The notes under the pieces: generated by a model
Databases searched by the model: none
Seen by the model: the letters and a program-made list of their open reading frames with translations, nothing else
What the model was told of the DNA's origin: nothing
Part shown: one piece after another, positions 1-7,400 of the stretch
Position numbering within the stretch: position 1 is the stretch's first letter
Layout: each line of letters begins with the position of its first letter
Made by a program: the position numbers and the translations under genes
Origin: Candidatus Rifleibacteriota bacterium
Lineage (GTDB): Bacteria; Riflebacteria; Ozemobacteria; Ozemobacterales; Ozemobacteraceae
Length of the DNA stretch: 13,726 nucleotides
Assembly (NCBI GenBank): GCA_022704885.1
Contig: JAKJFO010000110.1
Span: 1 to 13,726 of the forward strand
Direction of reading: 5' to 3'

Positions 1-715
1 CGTTGCGCGCATGGCCGACCCGACCATCGTTGAAGAAGTCATGAAAGCCGTGTCGATACCGGTCATGGCGAAAGCCCGCATCGGTCACATCGTCGAAGCC
101 CGTATTCTCGAAGCGATGGGTGTCGATTACATCGACGAAAGCGAAGTGCTGACGCCGGCTGACGAAGAATACCATATTCTCAAAAGCTCGTTCACCGTGC
201 CATTTGTCTGTGGTTGCCGTGATCTCGGCGAAGCCGCCCGACGCATCGGCGAAGGCGCGGCCATGCTGCGCACCAAGGGCGAGCCGGGCACCGGCAACAT
301 CGTCGAAGCCGTACGTCACATGCGCAAGGTCAATGCTCAGGTGCGGCGCGTCGTGGCCATGAACGAAGACGAGCTGATGACTGAGGCCAAGCTGCTCGGC
401 GCTCCCTATGAAATTCTGCTGCAGATCAAGAAGAACGGCCGTCTGCCGGTCGTCAATTTTGCCGCCGGCGGCGTCGCGACACCGGCTGACGCAGCGTTGA
501 TGATGGAACTTGGCGCTGATGGCGTATTCGTCGGATCTGGCATTTTCAAGTCAGAGAACCCGGCTGCTTTTGCCAAAGCTATTGTCGAAGCCACGACGAA
601 TTATAAAGATTACAAGCTGCTGGCCGAGATTTCGAAGAACATCGGCACGCCGATGACCGGTCTCGAAATGTCTTCGCTGACCCCTGCCGACCGTATGCAG
701 GATCGCGGCTGGTAA
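1..715 (+). CDS. pdxS: Pyridoxal 5'-phosphate synthase lyase subunit PdxS (5' end missing)
   Basis: This is the glutamine-hydrolysis-dependent PLP synthase subunit. It condenses ribose 5-phosphate, glyceraldehyde 3-phosphate and ammonia into PLP in the cytoplasm, as a dodecamer decorated with PdxT. The reading frame is open from the window edge (V-A-R precedes the first visible Met at 11), so the gene starts upstream. Aligned from memory to the 294-residue B. subtilis protein, the Met at 11 is residue 61, so about 60 N-terminal residues are missing. Both catalytic lysines are visible: Lys81 in VMAKARIGH (codon at 71-73) and Lys149 in [10 protein letters not shown]. The [30 protein letters not shown] and FVGSGIFKS blocks are near-identical to the family, and the C-terminus RMQDRGW is intact. 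pdxT follows after 9 bp, so the two form an operon. Identity is very secure. Confidence 0.98.
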   Translation, partial: VARMADPTIVEEVMKAVSIPVMAKARIGHIVEARILEAMGVDYIDESEVLTPADEEYHILKSSFTVPFVCGCRDLGEAARRIGEGAAMLRTKGEPGTGNIVEAVRHMRKVNAQVRRVVAMNEDELMTEAKLLGAPYEILLQIKKNGRLPVVNFAAGGVATPADAALMMELGADGVFVGSGIFKSENPAAFAKAIVEATTNYKDYKLLAEISKNIGTPMTGLEMSSLTPADRMQDRGW

Positions 716-724
716 AGCGCAGAT

Positions 725-1318
725 ATGACCACCATAGGCGTTCTTGCTCTACAGGGCGCGGTGCGCGAACACGCCCGCGCCATCGAAAAGTGTGGCGCGA
801 AGGCGCTCGAAGTCAAGTCAGCCGATGATCTGCAGAAGATCGACGGCCTGATTCTGCCTGGTGGTGAAAGCACGACCATGCGGCGGCTTATCGATACCTA
901 CGACATGATGAAGCCGCTCAAACGCTTTATCAGCGTTGACAAGCCAGTGTTCGGAACCTGCGCCGGCCTGATACTGCTGGCGCGTAAGATCGAAGGTAGC
1001 GACGGCAACCATATTGGCATGATGGATATAGTCGTGCGGCGCAATTCTTACGGCAGGCAGGTCAACAGCTTCGAAACCAGTCTTGCGATCAAAGATGTCG
1101 GCAACGATTTTCCCGGTGTTTTCATTCGCGCTCCGCATATTGTCAGTGTTGACGAAGGCGTCGAGGTGTTGTGCGAGCACGACGGAAGAATCGTGATGGC
1201 TCGCCAGGGCTGCCTGCTCGGCTGTGCCTTTCATCCTGAACTGACCGACGACACCCGCGTGATGGCCTATTTCGCCAAAATGGTGCGTGCCTCGATCGTT
1301 TCCCGCATCAGGAGTTAA
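725..1318 (+). CDS. pdxT: Pyridoxal 5'-phosphate synthase glutaminase subunit PdxT
   Basis: This class I glutamine amidotransferase hydrolyses glutamine and channels the ammonia to PdxS for PLP synthesis. Its 197 residues match the family length. The catalytic triad is visible: Cys79 in [12 protein letters not shown], and His170 and Glu172 in GCAFHPEL. The oxyanion-region motif LPGGEST lies near residues 44-50, and the N-terminus [13 protein letters not shown] is typical. The ATG at 725 is 9 bp after the pdxS stop. No clear Shine-Dalgarno sequence precedes it, so translation is probably coupled to pdxS (inference). The stop codon (1316-1318) overlaps that of the convergent asnC gene, leaving no room for a separate terminator. 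Confidence 0.97.
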   Translation: MTTIGVLALQGAVREHARAIEKCGAKALEVKSADDLQKIDGLILPGGESTTMRRLIDTYDMMKPLKRFISVDKPVFGTCAGLILLARKIEGSDGNHIGMMDIVVRRNSYGRQVNSFETSLAIKDVGNDFPGVFIRAPHIVSVDEGVEVLCEHDGRIVMARQGCLLGCAFHPELTDDTRVMAYFAKMVRASIVSRIRS

Positions 1319-1776
1319 ATCGCAAGGGCTCTGTCGATAGGCATATCAAGTGAAATCAGGGTCTCGGTAGACTGCACTTCGGGTATCGGCTGTAATTTTT
1401 CGACGAGAAATTTATGCAGCCCGGCTGTGCTGGAGACAAATACCTTGATGAACAGGCTGTATGAGCCGGTAGTGAAGTGTGCTTCAACCACTTCAGGCAT
1501 GTTTTTAAGTTTGGCTACCACGCTGATATGATCGCCGGCCTGGTGTAGATTGATACCTATAAAGGCACAGATGTCGTAGCCAAGGCCTGCCGGGTCGAGA
1601 ATGAGTCGCGTTCCTTTTATTACCCCGGCTTCCCGCAGTTTATTTACGCGTACATGTATGGTGCCGCCTGATACTTTAAGCTTTCTGGCAATGTCCTGGA
1701 ACGAGCAGCGCGAGTCAAGCCTTAATTCATCAAGTATCTGGCGGTCGATTTTGTCAATTTCGAATTTTTTGCTCAT
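1315..1776 (-). CDS. asnC: Lrp/AsnC-family transcriptional regulator, AsnC-like
   Basis: Predicted asparagine-responsive transcription factor. Its 153 residues fit the family (E. coli AsnC is 152). The N-terminal winged helix-turn-helix spans about residues 7-60, with the block [20 protein letters not shown]. The RAM effector/oligomerisation domain follows from about residue 65, with [23 protein letters not shown] and the C-terminal [14 protein letters not shown]. These blocks match E. coli AsnC (from memory: [30 protein letters not shown]) much better than Lrp. The gene diverges from asnA, as in enterobacteria, so direct control of asnA and autoregulation are likely (inference). No good Shine-Dalgarno sequence precedes the ATG complementary to 1774-1776. 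The stop overlaps that of pdxT. Confidence 0.93.
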   Translation of the reverse strand: MSKKFEIDKIDRQILDELRLDSRCSFQDIARKLKVSGGTIHVRVNKLREAGVIKGTRLILDPAGLGYDICAFIGINLHQAGDHISVVAKLKNMPEVVEAHFTTGSYSLFIKVFVSSTAGLHKFLVEKLQPIPEVQSTETLISLDMPIDRALAI

Positions 1777-1923
1777 TTTTGGCGCTTAAAATTAAAAATA
1801 ATTTAATATTTTAGTGCATTATTTAACATAATGATAACAAAAATAAATTATATTGTAAATATATTAAATAATGTGTAATTATTTTGCGATGTGAATAATG
1901 AAAAAGTTTAAAACAGGAGTTTT
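1777..1923. promoter_or_regulatory. AT-rich divergent asnC/asnA control region
   Basis: Only 24 of 147 bases are G or C (84% A+T), unlike the surrounding genes. Two dyads with 5-nt centres are visible: CATTAT-ttaac-ATAATG (1817-1833) and AAATAAT-gtgta-ATTATTT (1866-1884). Their centres are 50 bp apart, about five helical turns. This spacing suits an Lrp/AsnC-type octamer, but such dyads are also expected to some degree by chance in AT-rich DNA. Promoter candidates are weak. For asnA, TTGTAA (1853-1858) is followed after 17 bp by TAATTA (1876-1881). For asnC, the minus strand has TTATCA (1837-1832), then TAAAAT (1813-1808) after 18 bp. The regulatory role is inferred from the gene arrangement. 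Confidence 0.6.
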
Positions 1924-1926
1924 ATG

Positions 1927-2943
1927 ATGACCGCTTCACGGCTTACGCTGATTCAGACAGAACGCGCCATTCTCGATCTCAAGAGACATTTCGAAGACAC
2001 TCTTACCAGCAGCCTGAGACTGCATCGTGTGTCGGCTCCGATGTTTGTCGATGCTGATTCAGGCCTGCAGGACAACCTCAACGGCATCGAGCGTCCGGTA
2101 TCTTTCAAAGTGCCGGCTATCGGCGATACCCGCTTTGAGATCGTACACTCGCTGGCAAAGTGGAAAAGACTGGCGCTGGCCCGCTACGGGATTCCAGCCG
2201 GCGAAGGCCTGTATACTGACATGAACGCACTGCGCCCCGATGAGCCGACTATTACTTCGGCCATTCACTCGGTTTACGTCGACCAGTGGGACTGGGAACG
2301 CATCATGTTGCCGCAGCAGCGCAACCTCGACTTCCTCAAGGCAACAGTTGAAACGATCTATAACGCGATTCTCGCAACCGAACATCATATCTGCAGCCGC
2401 TACGATCTCAAAAAGTTTCTGCCGCAGAAAATCCACTTCATTCACAGTGAAGACCTGCTCGCACGCTTCCCCGGCATGACTCCGAAAGAGCGCGAAAACG
2501 CGATCTGCCGCGAACATGGCGCAGTATTCATAATCGGTATTGGCGGTCTGTTGAGCGATGGTACTGCCCACGACGGTCGCGCGCCCGACTATGACGACTG
2601 GACAACCGAAGCTTTGCCTGGCCGAAGGGGCCTCAACGGCGACATTCTCGTTTTCAACCCGATTCTCGATATGGCTTTCGAAGTCTCGTCGATGGGCATC
2701 AGGGTCAGTCCGAAAGTGCTGACTGAGCAGCTTAAGATCAGAAGCAGCGAAGATCGCGCCCGGCTTCCCTGGCATAAAATGCTGCTGGCGGGAAAACTGC
2801 CGCAGACGATCGGTGGTGGTATCGGCCAGTCGCGCCTGAGCATGCTGCTTTTGCAGAAACGCCATATCGGTGAAGTTCAGGTCAGCGTCTGGCCTGCCGA
2901 CGAAGTGACCCGCTGTGAAGCCGAAGGGATACAGATTCTCTGA
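1927..2943 (+). CDS. asnA: Aspartate--ammonia ligase (asparagine synthetase A)
   Basis: This enzyme makes asparagine from aspartate, ammonia and ATP through an aspartyl-adenylate; its fold is related to class II aminoacyl-tRNA synthetases. It has 338 residues, against 330 in E. coli. Diagnostic blocks are SGLQDNLNGIERPV near residue 45, FEIVHSLAKWKR, HSVYVDQWDWERIM, DDWTTEALPG, GLNGDILVFNPILDMAFE, SSMGIRVSP and the C-terminal TIGGGIGQSRLSMLLLQ. These match E. coli AsnA along the whole length. Two adjacent ATGs exist (1924 and 1927). The Shine-Dalgarno AGGAG at 1915-1919 lies 7 nt before 1927 but only 4 nt before 1924, so 1927 is preferred; the longer form adds one Met. The gene is divergent from asnC and probably regulated by it. 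Confidence 0.96.
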   Translation: MTASRLTLIQTERAILDLKRHFEDTLTSSLRLHRVSAPMFVDADSGLQDNLNGIERPVSFKVPAIGDTRFEIVHSLAKWKRLALARYGIPAGEGLYTDMNALRPDEPTITSAIHSVYVDQWDWERIMLPQQRNLDFLKATVETIYNAILATEHHICSRYDLKKFLPQKIHFIHSEDLLARFPGMTPKERENAICREHGAVFIIGIGGLLSDGTAHDGRAPDYDDWTTEALPGRRGLNGDILVFNPILDMAFEVSSMGIRVSPKVLTEQLKIRSSEDRARLPWHKMLLAGKLPQTIGGGIGQSRLSMLLLQKRHIGEVQVSVWPADEVTRCEAEGIQIL

Positions 2944-2958
2944 TCGCTTCGAGGTAAT

Positions 2959-2986
2959 TTATAATTCGCCGGTTTTGTGATATGAT
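2959..2986 (+). promoter_or_regulatory. Candidate promoter for DUF1232-HAD operon
   Basis: An extended -10, TGATATGAT (TG at 2978-2979, hexamer TATGAT 2981-2986), is preceded after 16 bp by a weak -35, TTATAA (2959-2964). A second possible -10, TATAAT (2960-2965), overlaps the left arm of the inverted repeat. Initiation would fall near 2992-2995, just before the Shine-Dalgarno sequence at 3003-3006. Confidence 0.35.
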
Positions 2987-3032
2987 TTTCATCAGCATGA
3001 ATGGAGAAAAATATGAGCAAAACCGGCGAATT
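2963..3032. repeat. 15-bp perfect inverted repeat around the DUF1232 start codon
   Basis: The left arm is 2963-2977 (AATTCGCCGGTTTTG). The right arm is 3018-3032, its exact reverse complement. A 40-nt spacer separates them and holds a putative -10 element, the Shine-Dalgarno sequence and the ATG at 3013. The right arm encodes residues 2-7 of the downstream protein. It could be a pair of DNA operators for a looping repressor, or an RNA stem in read-through transcripts that closes the initiation region into a loop. There is no U-tract after the right arm, so it is not an intrinsic terminator. Its function is unknown. Confidence 0.85.
3003..3006 (+). promoter_or_regulatory. Ribosome-binding site deciding the DUF1232 start
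   Basis: GGAG ends 6 nt before the ATG at 3013. The upstream in-frame ATG at 3001 directly abuts this sequence and has no ribosome-binding site of its own, so 3013 is the likely start. Confidence 0.7.
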
Positions 3033-3324
3033 TACCAATAAGGTGCATGGCTACCTTGATATTGTTAAAAGCGATGAAACGCCACTTTCAGCAAAACTGC
3101 TGCTGTTCGCCGCGGTAGCTTATTTTTTGTGGCCGTTCGATCTGATACCTGATTTCATACCAGTTATCGGTTATCTCGATGATCTTATTATCGTGCCTTT
3201 TTTGATCTGGCTTGCTTTCAAGCAGATCGAGGCTGAGCGCCAACGTCGCCTGGCCGAACAGAAGCTGATCAGTACTCAGGGTTTCAAGATTCCTGACCAT
3301 TGTCAGCATCTCAAAAATGACTGA
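3013..3324 (+). CDS. Small DUF1232 (YkvA-like) membrane protein
   Basis: A 103-residue protein with the DUF1232 signature YFLWPFDLIPDFIPVIGYLD at about residues 37-56, followed by D57. Hydrophobic stretches at about 28-40 and 59-69 probably insert in or lie on the inner membrane. A charged, Arg/Glu/Gln-rich tail (about 70-86) and a short C-terminus containing DHCQHL follow. The biochemical role of the family is not established. The gene sits 69 bp after asnA and overlaps the HAD gene by 8 bp (3317-3324), so the two are probably co-translated. Its first codons form the right arm of a perfect inverted repeat, suggesting regulation at this point. Family assignment is firm; function is unknown. 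Confidence 0.88.
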   Translation: MSKTGEFTNKVHGYLDIVKSDETPLSAKLLLFAAVAYFLWPFDLIPDFIPVIGYLDDLIIVPFLIWLAFKQIEAERQRRLAEQKLISTQGFKIPDHCQHLKND

Positions 3325-3913
3325 GAGAATCATTCTCTGCGACCTTGGCGGAGTTCTCATAGACCTCCACTGGGAACAACATGCCCGCGCCCTGTTTGGG
3401 CAGGAATGCGACAGCGAAGCGCTCAAACGCAGATGGCTGCAGCTGCAGTCGACCAGGTTATATGAGGCCGGCAAAACAGATTTTACCGGGTTCTACCGCG
3501 CATTTGCTGCAGAAACCGGCAGCTGTCTTAATCTTAACGATTTTGAACGCGAATTTGCCGGCATTATTGGCCCGCTCAAACCTGACTGCCTTGCCATTCT
3601 CGAAGAACTTTCCGGCTACGATGAACTGGCGATGCTCTCGAATACCAATCCTGTCCATGTCGAACTGTTGCGGCGAACCACCGGGGTTTTCAAGCCGTTC
3701 AAACATCTTTTTTTCTCATACGAGATGGGCATGGTTAAGCCCGATCGCGAGATTTACGAAGAGGTCTGCCGCCTGCTGCGCAGAGAGCCGCAGCAGATTC
3801 ATTTTTTTGACGACAGCCTGGCTAATGTCGAGGCCGCGCAGCATGCCGGTCTCAATGCTTACCTGGTCAACCGTCCGGCTCAGATCAAAGAAATCGTTGC
3901 CAGACTGCCTTAA
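3317..3913 (+). CDS. HAD-superfamily phosphatase, YihX-like
   Basis: A 198-residue cytoplasmic HAD (subclass IA-type) hydrolase. Motif I is IILCDLGGVLID with nucleophile Asp9. Motif II is MLSNTN (Ser108). Motif III is Lys141 in MGMVKPDREIYE. Motif IV is the Asp165-Asp166 pair in HFFDDSLANVEAA. Residues about 15-85 form the helical cap. At the +2 position of motif I the usual Asp is Gly (DLG). The same is true of E. coli YihX (FDLGNV), an alpha-D-glucose-1-phosphate phosphatase, and motifs II-IV also match YihX closely. Substrate therefore may be a sugar phosphate (inference). There is no Shine-Dalgarno sequence; the start lies inside the end of the DUF1232 gene (ATGACTGA overlap), consistent with translational coupling. 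Confidence 0.9.
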   Translation: MTERIILCDLGGVLIDLHWEQHARALFGQECDSEALKRRWLQLQSTRLYEAGKTDFTGFYRAFAAETGSCLNLNDFEREFAGIIGPLKPDCLAILEELSGYDELAMLSNTNPVHVELLRRTTGVFKPFKHLFFSYEMGMVKPDREIYEEVCRLLRREPQQIHFFDDSLANVEAAQHAGLNAYLVNRPAQIKEIVARLP

Positions 3914-3923
3914 CTCGCGGTGA

Positions 3924-3952
3924 TTGCAAAAGGCCGCCGCCTGTTGTATAAA
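3924..3952 (+). promoter_or_regulatory. Sigma70-type promoter for yhbY-like gene
   Basis: TTGCAA (3924-3929), a 17-bp spacer and TATAAA (3947-3952) give a near-consensus promoter with ideal spacing. A start near 3959 would leave a leader of about 22 nt before the GTG at 3981. The TTG in the -35 element is also an in-frame potential start codon, but would be outside such a transcript. Confidence 0.65.
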
Positions 3953-3969
3953 TGCTTATCAAAACTTCT

Positions 3970-3973
3970 GGAG
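3970..3973 (+). promoter_or_regulatory. Ribosome-binding site deciding the yhbY GTG start
   Basis: GGAG lies 7 nt before the GTG at 3981. It supports that start over the longer in-frame TTG at 3924, which has no ribosome-binding site. Confidence 0.7.
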
Positions 3974-3980
3974 AAAACCC

Positions 3981-4277
3981 GTGAAACTCAGCTCCCAACA
4001 ACGCAAACATCTCGAATCTCTTGCCCATCATCTCGAACCGATCGTGCGCATCGGCAAGCAGGGCCTCGAGTCAAAGATCGTTCTCAGCGTGGTTGAAGCA
4101 TTCAATACGCATGAGCTTATCAAGATCAAGCTGCTCGATTCTTCGCCGGTGGAAGCAGGCGAAGCCGCCGAAGAGATATGCCGGGCGGCAGATGCCGTTC
4201 TTGTACGCGTAATCGGTCGGGTGATCGTTCTTTACAAGCCATTCTCTGACAAGCCGCGAAAAATTGAACTGCCTTGA
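3981..4277 (+). CDS. yhbY: Ribosome-assembly RNA-binding protein, YhbY/CRM domain
   Basis: A 98-residue single CRS1-YhbY (CRM) domain protein; E. coli YhbY has 97. The family binds RNA and associates with pre-50S ribosomal particles. Visible features are the N-terminus KLSSQQRKHLESLAHHLEP, the GxxG RNA-binding loop RIGKQG (Gly25-Gly28), the block THELIKIKLL and the C-terminal strand VIGRVIVLYKP followed by KIELP. All align to E. coli YhbY. The GTG start is chosen because of the GGAG 7 nt upstream and because it gives the family's N-terminus exactly. The gene is 67 bp from the HAD gene and has its own promoter. Confidence 0.93.
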   Translation: MKLSSQQRKHLESLAHHLEPIVRIGKQGLESKIVLSVVEAFNTHELIKIKLLDSSPVEAGEAAEEICRAADAVLVRVIGRVIVLYKPFSDKPRKIELP

Positions 4278-4283
4278 TAGAGC

Positions 4284-4306
4284 TGCTGCAATTATTTAGT
4301 GCAGCA
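4284..4306 (+). terminator. Weak hairpin after yhbY
   Basis: TGCTGCA (4284-4290) and TGCAGCA (4300-4306) form a 7-bp stem with a 9-nt AT-rich loop just after the yhbY stop. What follows (AGTCTTGTTCT) is only moderately T-rich, so termination would be inefficient. Confidence 0.3.
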
Positions 4307-4337
4307 AGTCTTGTTCTCGCCGGATTATGCGACCTGA

Positions 4338-4367
4338 TTGACTCGTGACTTCTGAAGTCTGTATAAT
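4338..4367 (+). promoter_or_regulatory. Near-consensus sigma70 promoter with an operator-like palindrome, for the hybrid kinase
   Basis: TTGACT (4338-4343), an 18-bp spacer and a perfect TATAAT (4362-4367). The spacer contains the 13-bp palindrome GACTTC-T-GAAGTC (4347-4359). A factor bound there would compete with RNA polymerase. Expected initiation is near 4374, giving a leader of about 50 nt before the GTG at 4427. Confidence 0.7.
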
Positions 4368-4426
4368 ACAGCCATTCGCAGATAAATACATATTTTGAGG
4401 AATCAGCTGAGCAGAGGGGATTTCTG

Positions 4427-7400
4427 GTGTTTACCGACAGCCAGCAAGATCAATCAAGTATCAAAACTGAATCAGGCGTGAAATTGAGTCGCCTGAATTC
4501 TTTTCGTTCTTTGAAGCTGAGGTTCATCATCTATTCTATAACCGCAATGCTTCTTGGCGCCGGTATCGTTACATTTTTGACTACCAGCTATGCGCACAGC
4601 AGTTTTGAACAGCATTATCAGAAGCATGTCAGTCAGCTGGTTTCAGAACATGTCGAAGAATTGCGCATGGTAATTCTTTCTGGACAATCAGAGAATCTCG
4701 ATGCACTGCTGGCAAAAATCGCGGGAGCGCTGGATGCCGACAGCCTGAGATTGATGGACGAGTCAGGTGTGGTTATATCCGCTTACAGCGGCAGCAACCG
4801 GGAATACAGAATGCCATCGGTTTCTTACCGCCATGAATTCCAGGTTACCGATAAAGATGGTAAAACCGGGAAATGGCTGATCAGGGTTCGAATCAGGCCG
4901 AATGCCTTGTCTGGTCTTGTTGACAATTTTATGCTGTATCAGCTGCTCGTCATCTTCATCATGTCGGCTGCAGCGGTCGTCGGCATCGCTTTTGCACTGG
5001 AAATCACTATTGGTAAACGAATCAGATCGCTTAATGACAGTCTGCAGAATGCTGCCGGGACTGATACTGTAATATCTTCAGCAGAGGGTCTACAAGATGA
5101 ATTTTCAGAGATCGACGGACAGGTGAACAAGCTTGTTCAGGTCGCCAGACAGCAGCAGGCAAGGCTGAGTATCTTCGCTGAAACAGCTGATATGGTATGT
5201 TTTACCGTTAATCTGACCGATGAGTCGGTCATTATGGTCGGCGACAGCAAAAAACTGCTGGGTGTCGAACCGGCCAGACTTGCCAAAGTAAACGATCTTA
5301 TCGAACTTATGCCAGCATCTGAAGAAGCCCGTCTGCGCCAGAAATGGTTTTCTCTGCGAACTGCATTACTCTCAGGCCAGAGAGCTGCTGGACAAAGTGA
5401 TTCTTCCTGGCAACTACGAAACCTCAGAGGAATCAATGCCGACCGCGATGCCGGCGAAAATTGGATCAGGGTTGTATTAAGCTGGCGAGGCGGTGACGAC
5501 GCTTTTGTGTATGGTGTAATAACCGATGCCACCGACAAAAAAATGTCAGAAACTGTTCTTCAGGTAGAATTGGAAAAGTTTCGCAGTATATACATGAATC
5601 TGCCGGTGGGCCTCTGGCGCAGTTACAACGACCGTTTTATCAGCATGAATCAGGCAATGGCTCAGATTCTCGGCTATACTTCACCGGCAGAAGCCATCGA
5701 AATGGTGCAAAGTATTGGCCACCAGCTTTATATAACTCCAGTCGACCGGTCATTCTTTTTTGACGAATTGCGCAAACGTGATCAGATGCGAAGTCTCGAA
5801 ATGAAGTTCCGACGCGCCAATGGCGAATTGTTCTGGGCTGCGGTTTATGGCCGGGTCTTTTACGAAAATGGTCGCGAATACTGCGAAGGCTGTTTTATCG
5901 ATATAACCGACAAGCGGCTGGCAGAAGATAAACTGCGAATGAACGAGGAAATTCTTCGCCAGAGTATAGAATCGGGCGATATCGTTGTCTGGCAGTTTGA
6001 GCCGGTTGGCGAAAAATTCCTGCTGCTTGGGGCAGTTAAACGACTGCTTGGTGAAAGTCTTATTGCCGATACCAGCTTCAGGGATTTCTGCAAGATTCTT
6101 CATCCTGACGACATGCAGGCTTTCAAGGCTTATTTTGACCGGTCAAGACGCGGCGATATTTCTAAAGGACCATGGTCTCTCGATTTTAGAATCTGCCTTC
6201 TCAATCCTGAAAAGAAGACGGAAGTTCGTGGGTTGCGTATTCTTTCTTCTGCCGAAAGTCTGCTGTCAGGTACACAGAAGGTGGTTCGCGGTGTGCTGGT
6301 CGATATCAGCGATCTGATCAAAGCTGAACAGATGCGTAAATCTGGTGAAGAACTGCGGGTAGAAGGCATGAACACAGCAGAACTTTTTACCAGCATGAGT
6401 CATGAGATCAGAACGCCGTTGAGCGCTATCATCGGCTATAGTGAACTGCTGGCACCTATTACCGAAAATGCCAGGGCGCAGCAATATGCCAGCTCGATCA
6501 TTGCTGCCGGAAGAAGCCTGATCAACATCATCAACAGTATCAGTGATCTGGTGCGTCTTGAGTCTGGGCGCGTGGAGCTGATAGAAGGCCCGCTCAACCC
6601 AATGGATCTGGTTGCTGAAGTTGACTCGATGTTCAGTGAAGAAGCTGAACGCAAGGGTCTCGAATTCTGGACTCAGGTTGACTCGGAAGTTCCAGCGGTC
6701 ATTCTGTCTGATGAAGCGCGCATTCGCGAGATATTGATCAATCTGGTAAGTAATGCCATCAAGTTTACCAACCAGGGTTCTGTCGGAGTGCGGGTTGCTC
6801 TGGGCCATTCATCGCATCAGAATCTGATCAATCTTCTGATCACAGTTGAAGACACCGGTGTTGGCATTGACTGCGATGATCCTGAGCAGATTTTCGATCC
6901 TCTCTATCGTCGCAAATTCCAGAACCGGTTTGGTGGCACAGGCCTTGGACTGGCTATCTGCCGCCGCCTCGTCGAACTTCTTAACGGAACTGTCAAGGTC
7001 AAGACCGAGCCAGGCCGTGGAACAAGGTTCGACATCATTCTGCGTGAAATCAAGATTCCAGAACGCGCGAAAAAGCAGACGGCAGCTGATGCCTCGCGCA
7101 AGGGGATCATGCGCTTTGCCGGTCAGAAAATCATGGTAGCGGATGATACTGCTTCTAATCGTGAACTCATTGCAGAGGCCATGAAAAATGCCGGATTGAA
7201 CGTGATATGCGCTTCGGACGGAAATGAAGCGGTTGAACTGGCAAAAAAAGAACAGCCTGAGCTGATTTTCATGGATCTGCGTATGCCACAGAAAGACGGT
7301 GTCTGTGCGGCGAAGGAATTGCGCTGTATAACCGGTCTGGCGTCAGTTCCAATTATTGCGGTGACGGCAACCAACAGTTTTGCTGAACTGGAGGAGCTTA

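Noticed and set aside
1777..1923. AT-rich stretch as a replication origin or foreign island boundary
   Set aside because: No repeated DnaA-box-like 9-mers were seen. Size and position fit a divergent regulatory spacer.
2059..2865. 268-codon open frame on the minus strand inside asnA
   Set aside because: It lies wholly antisense to a full-length, highly conserved AsnA. Its translation shows no recognisable domain and it has no ribosome-binding site I could identify.
3381..3923. 180-codon plus-strand frame inside the HAD gene
   Set aside because: It is an alternative frame of the HAD gene, which carries all four catalytic motifs in the other frame.
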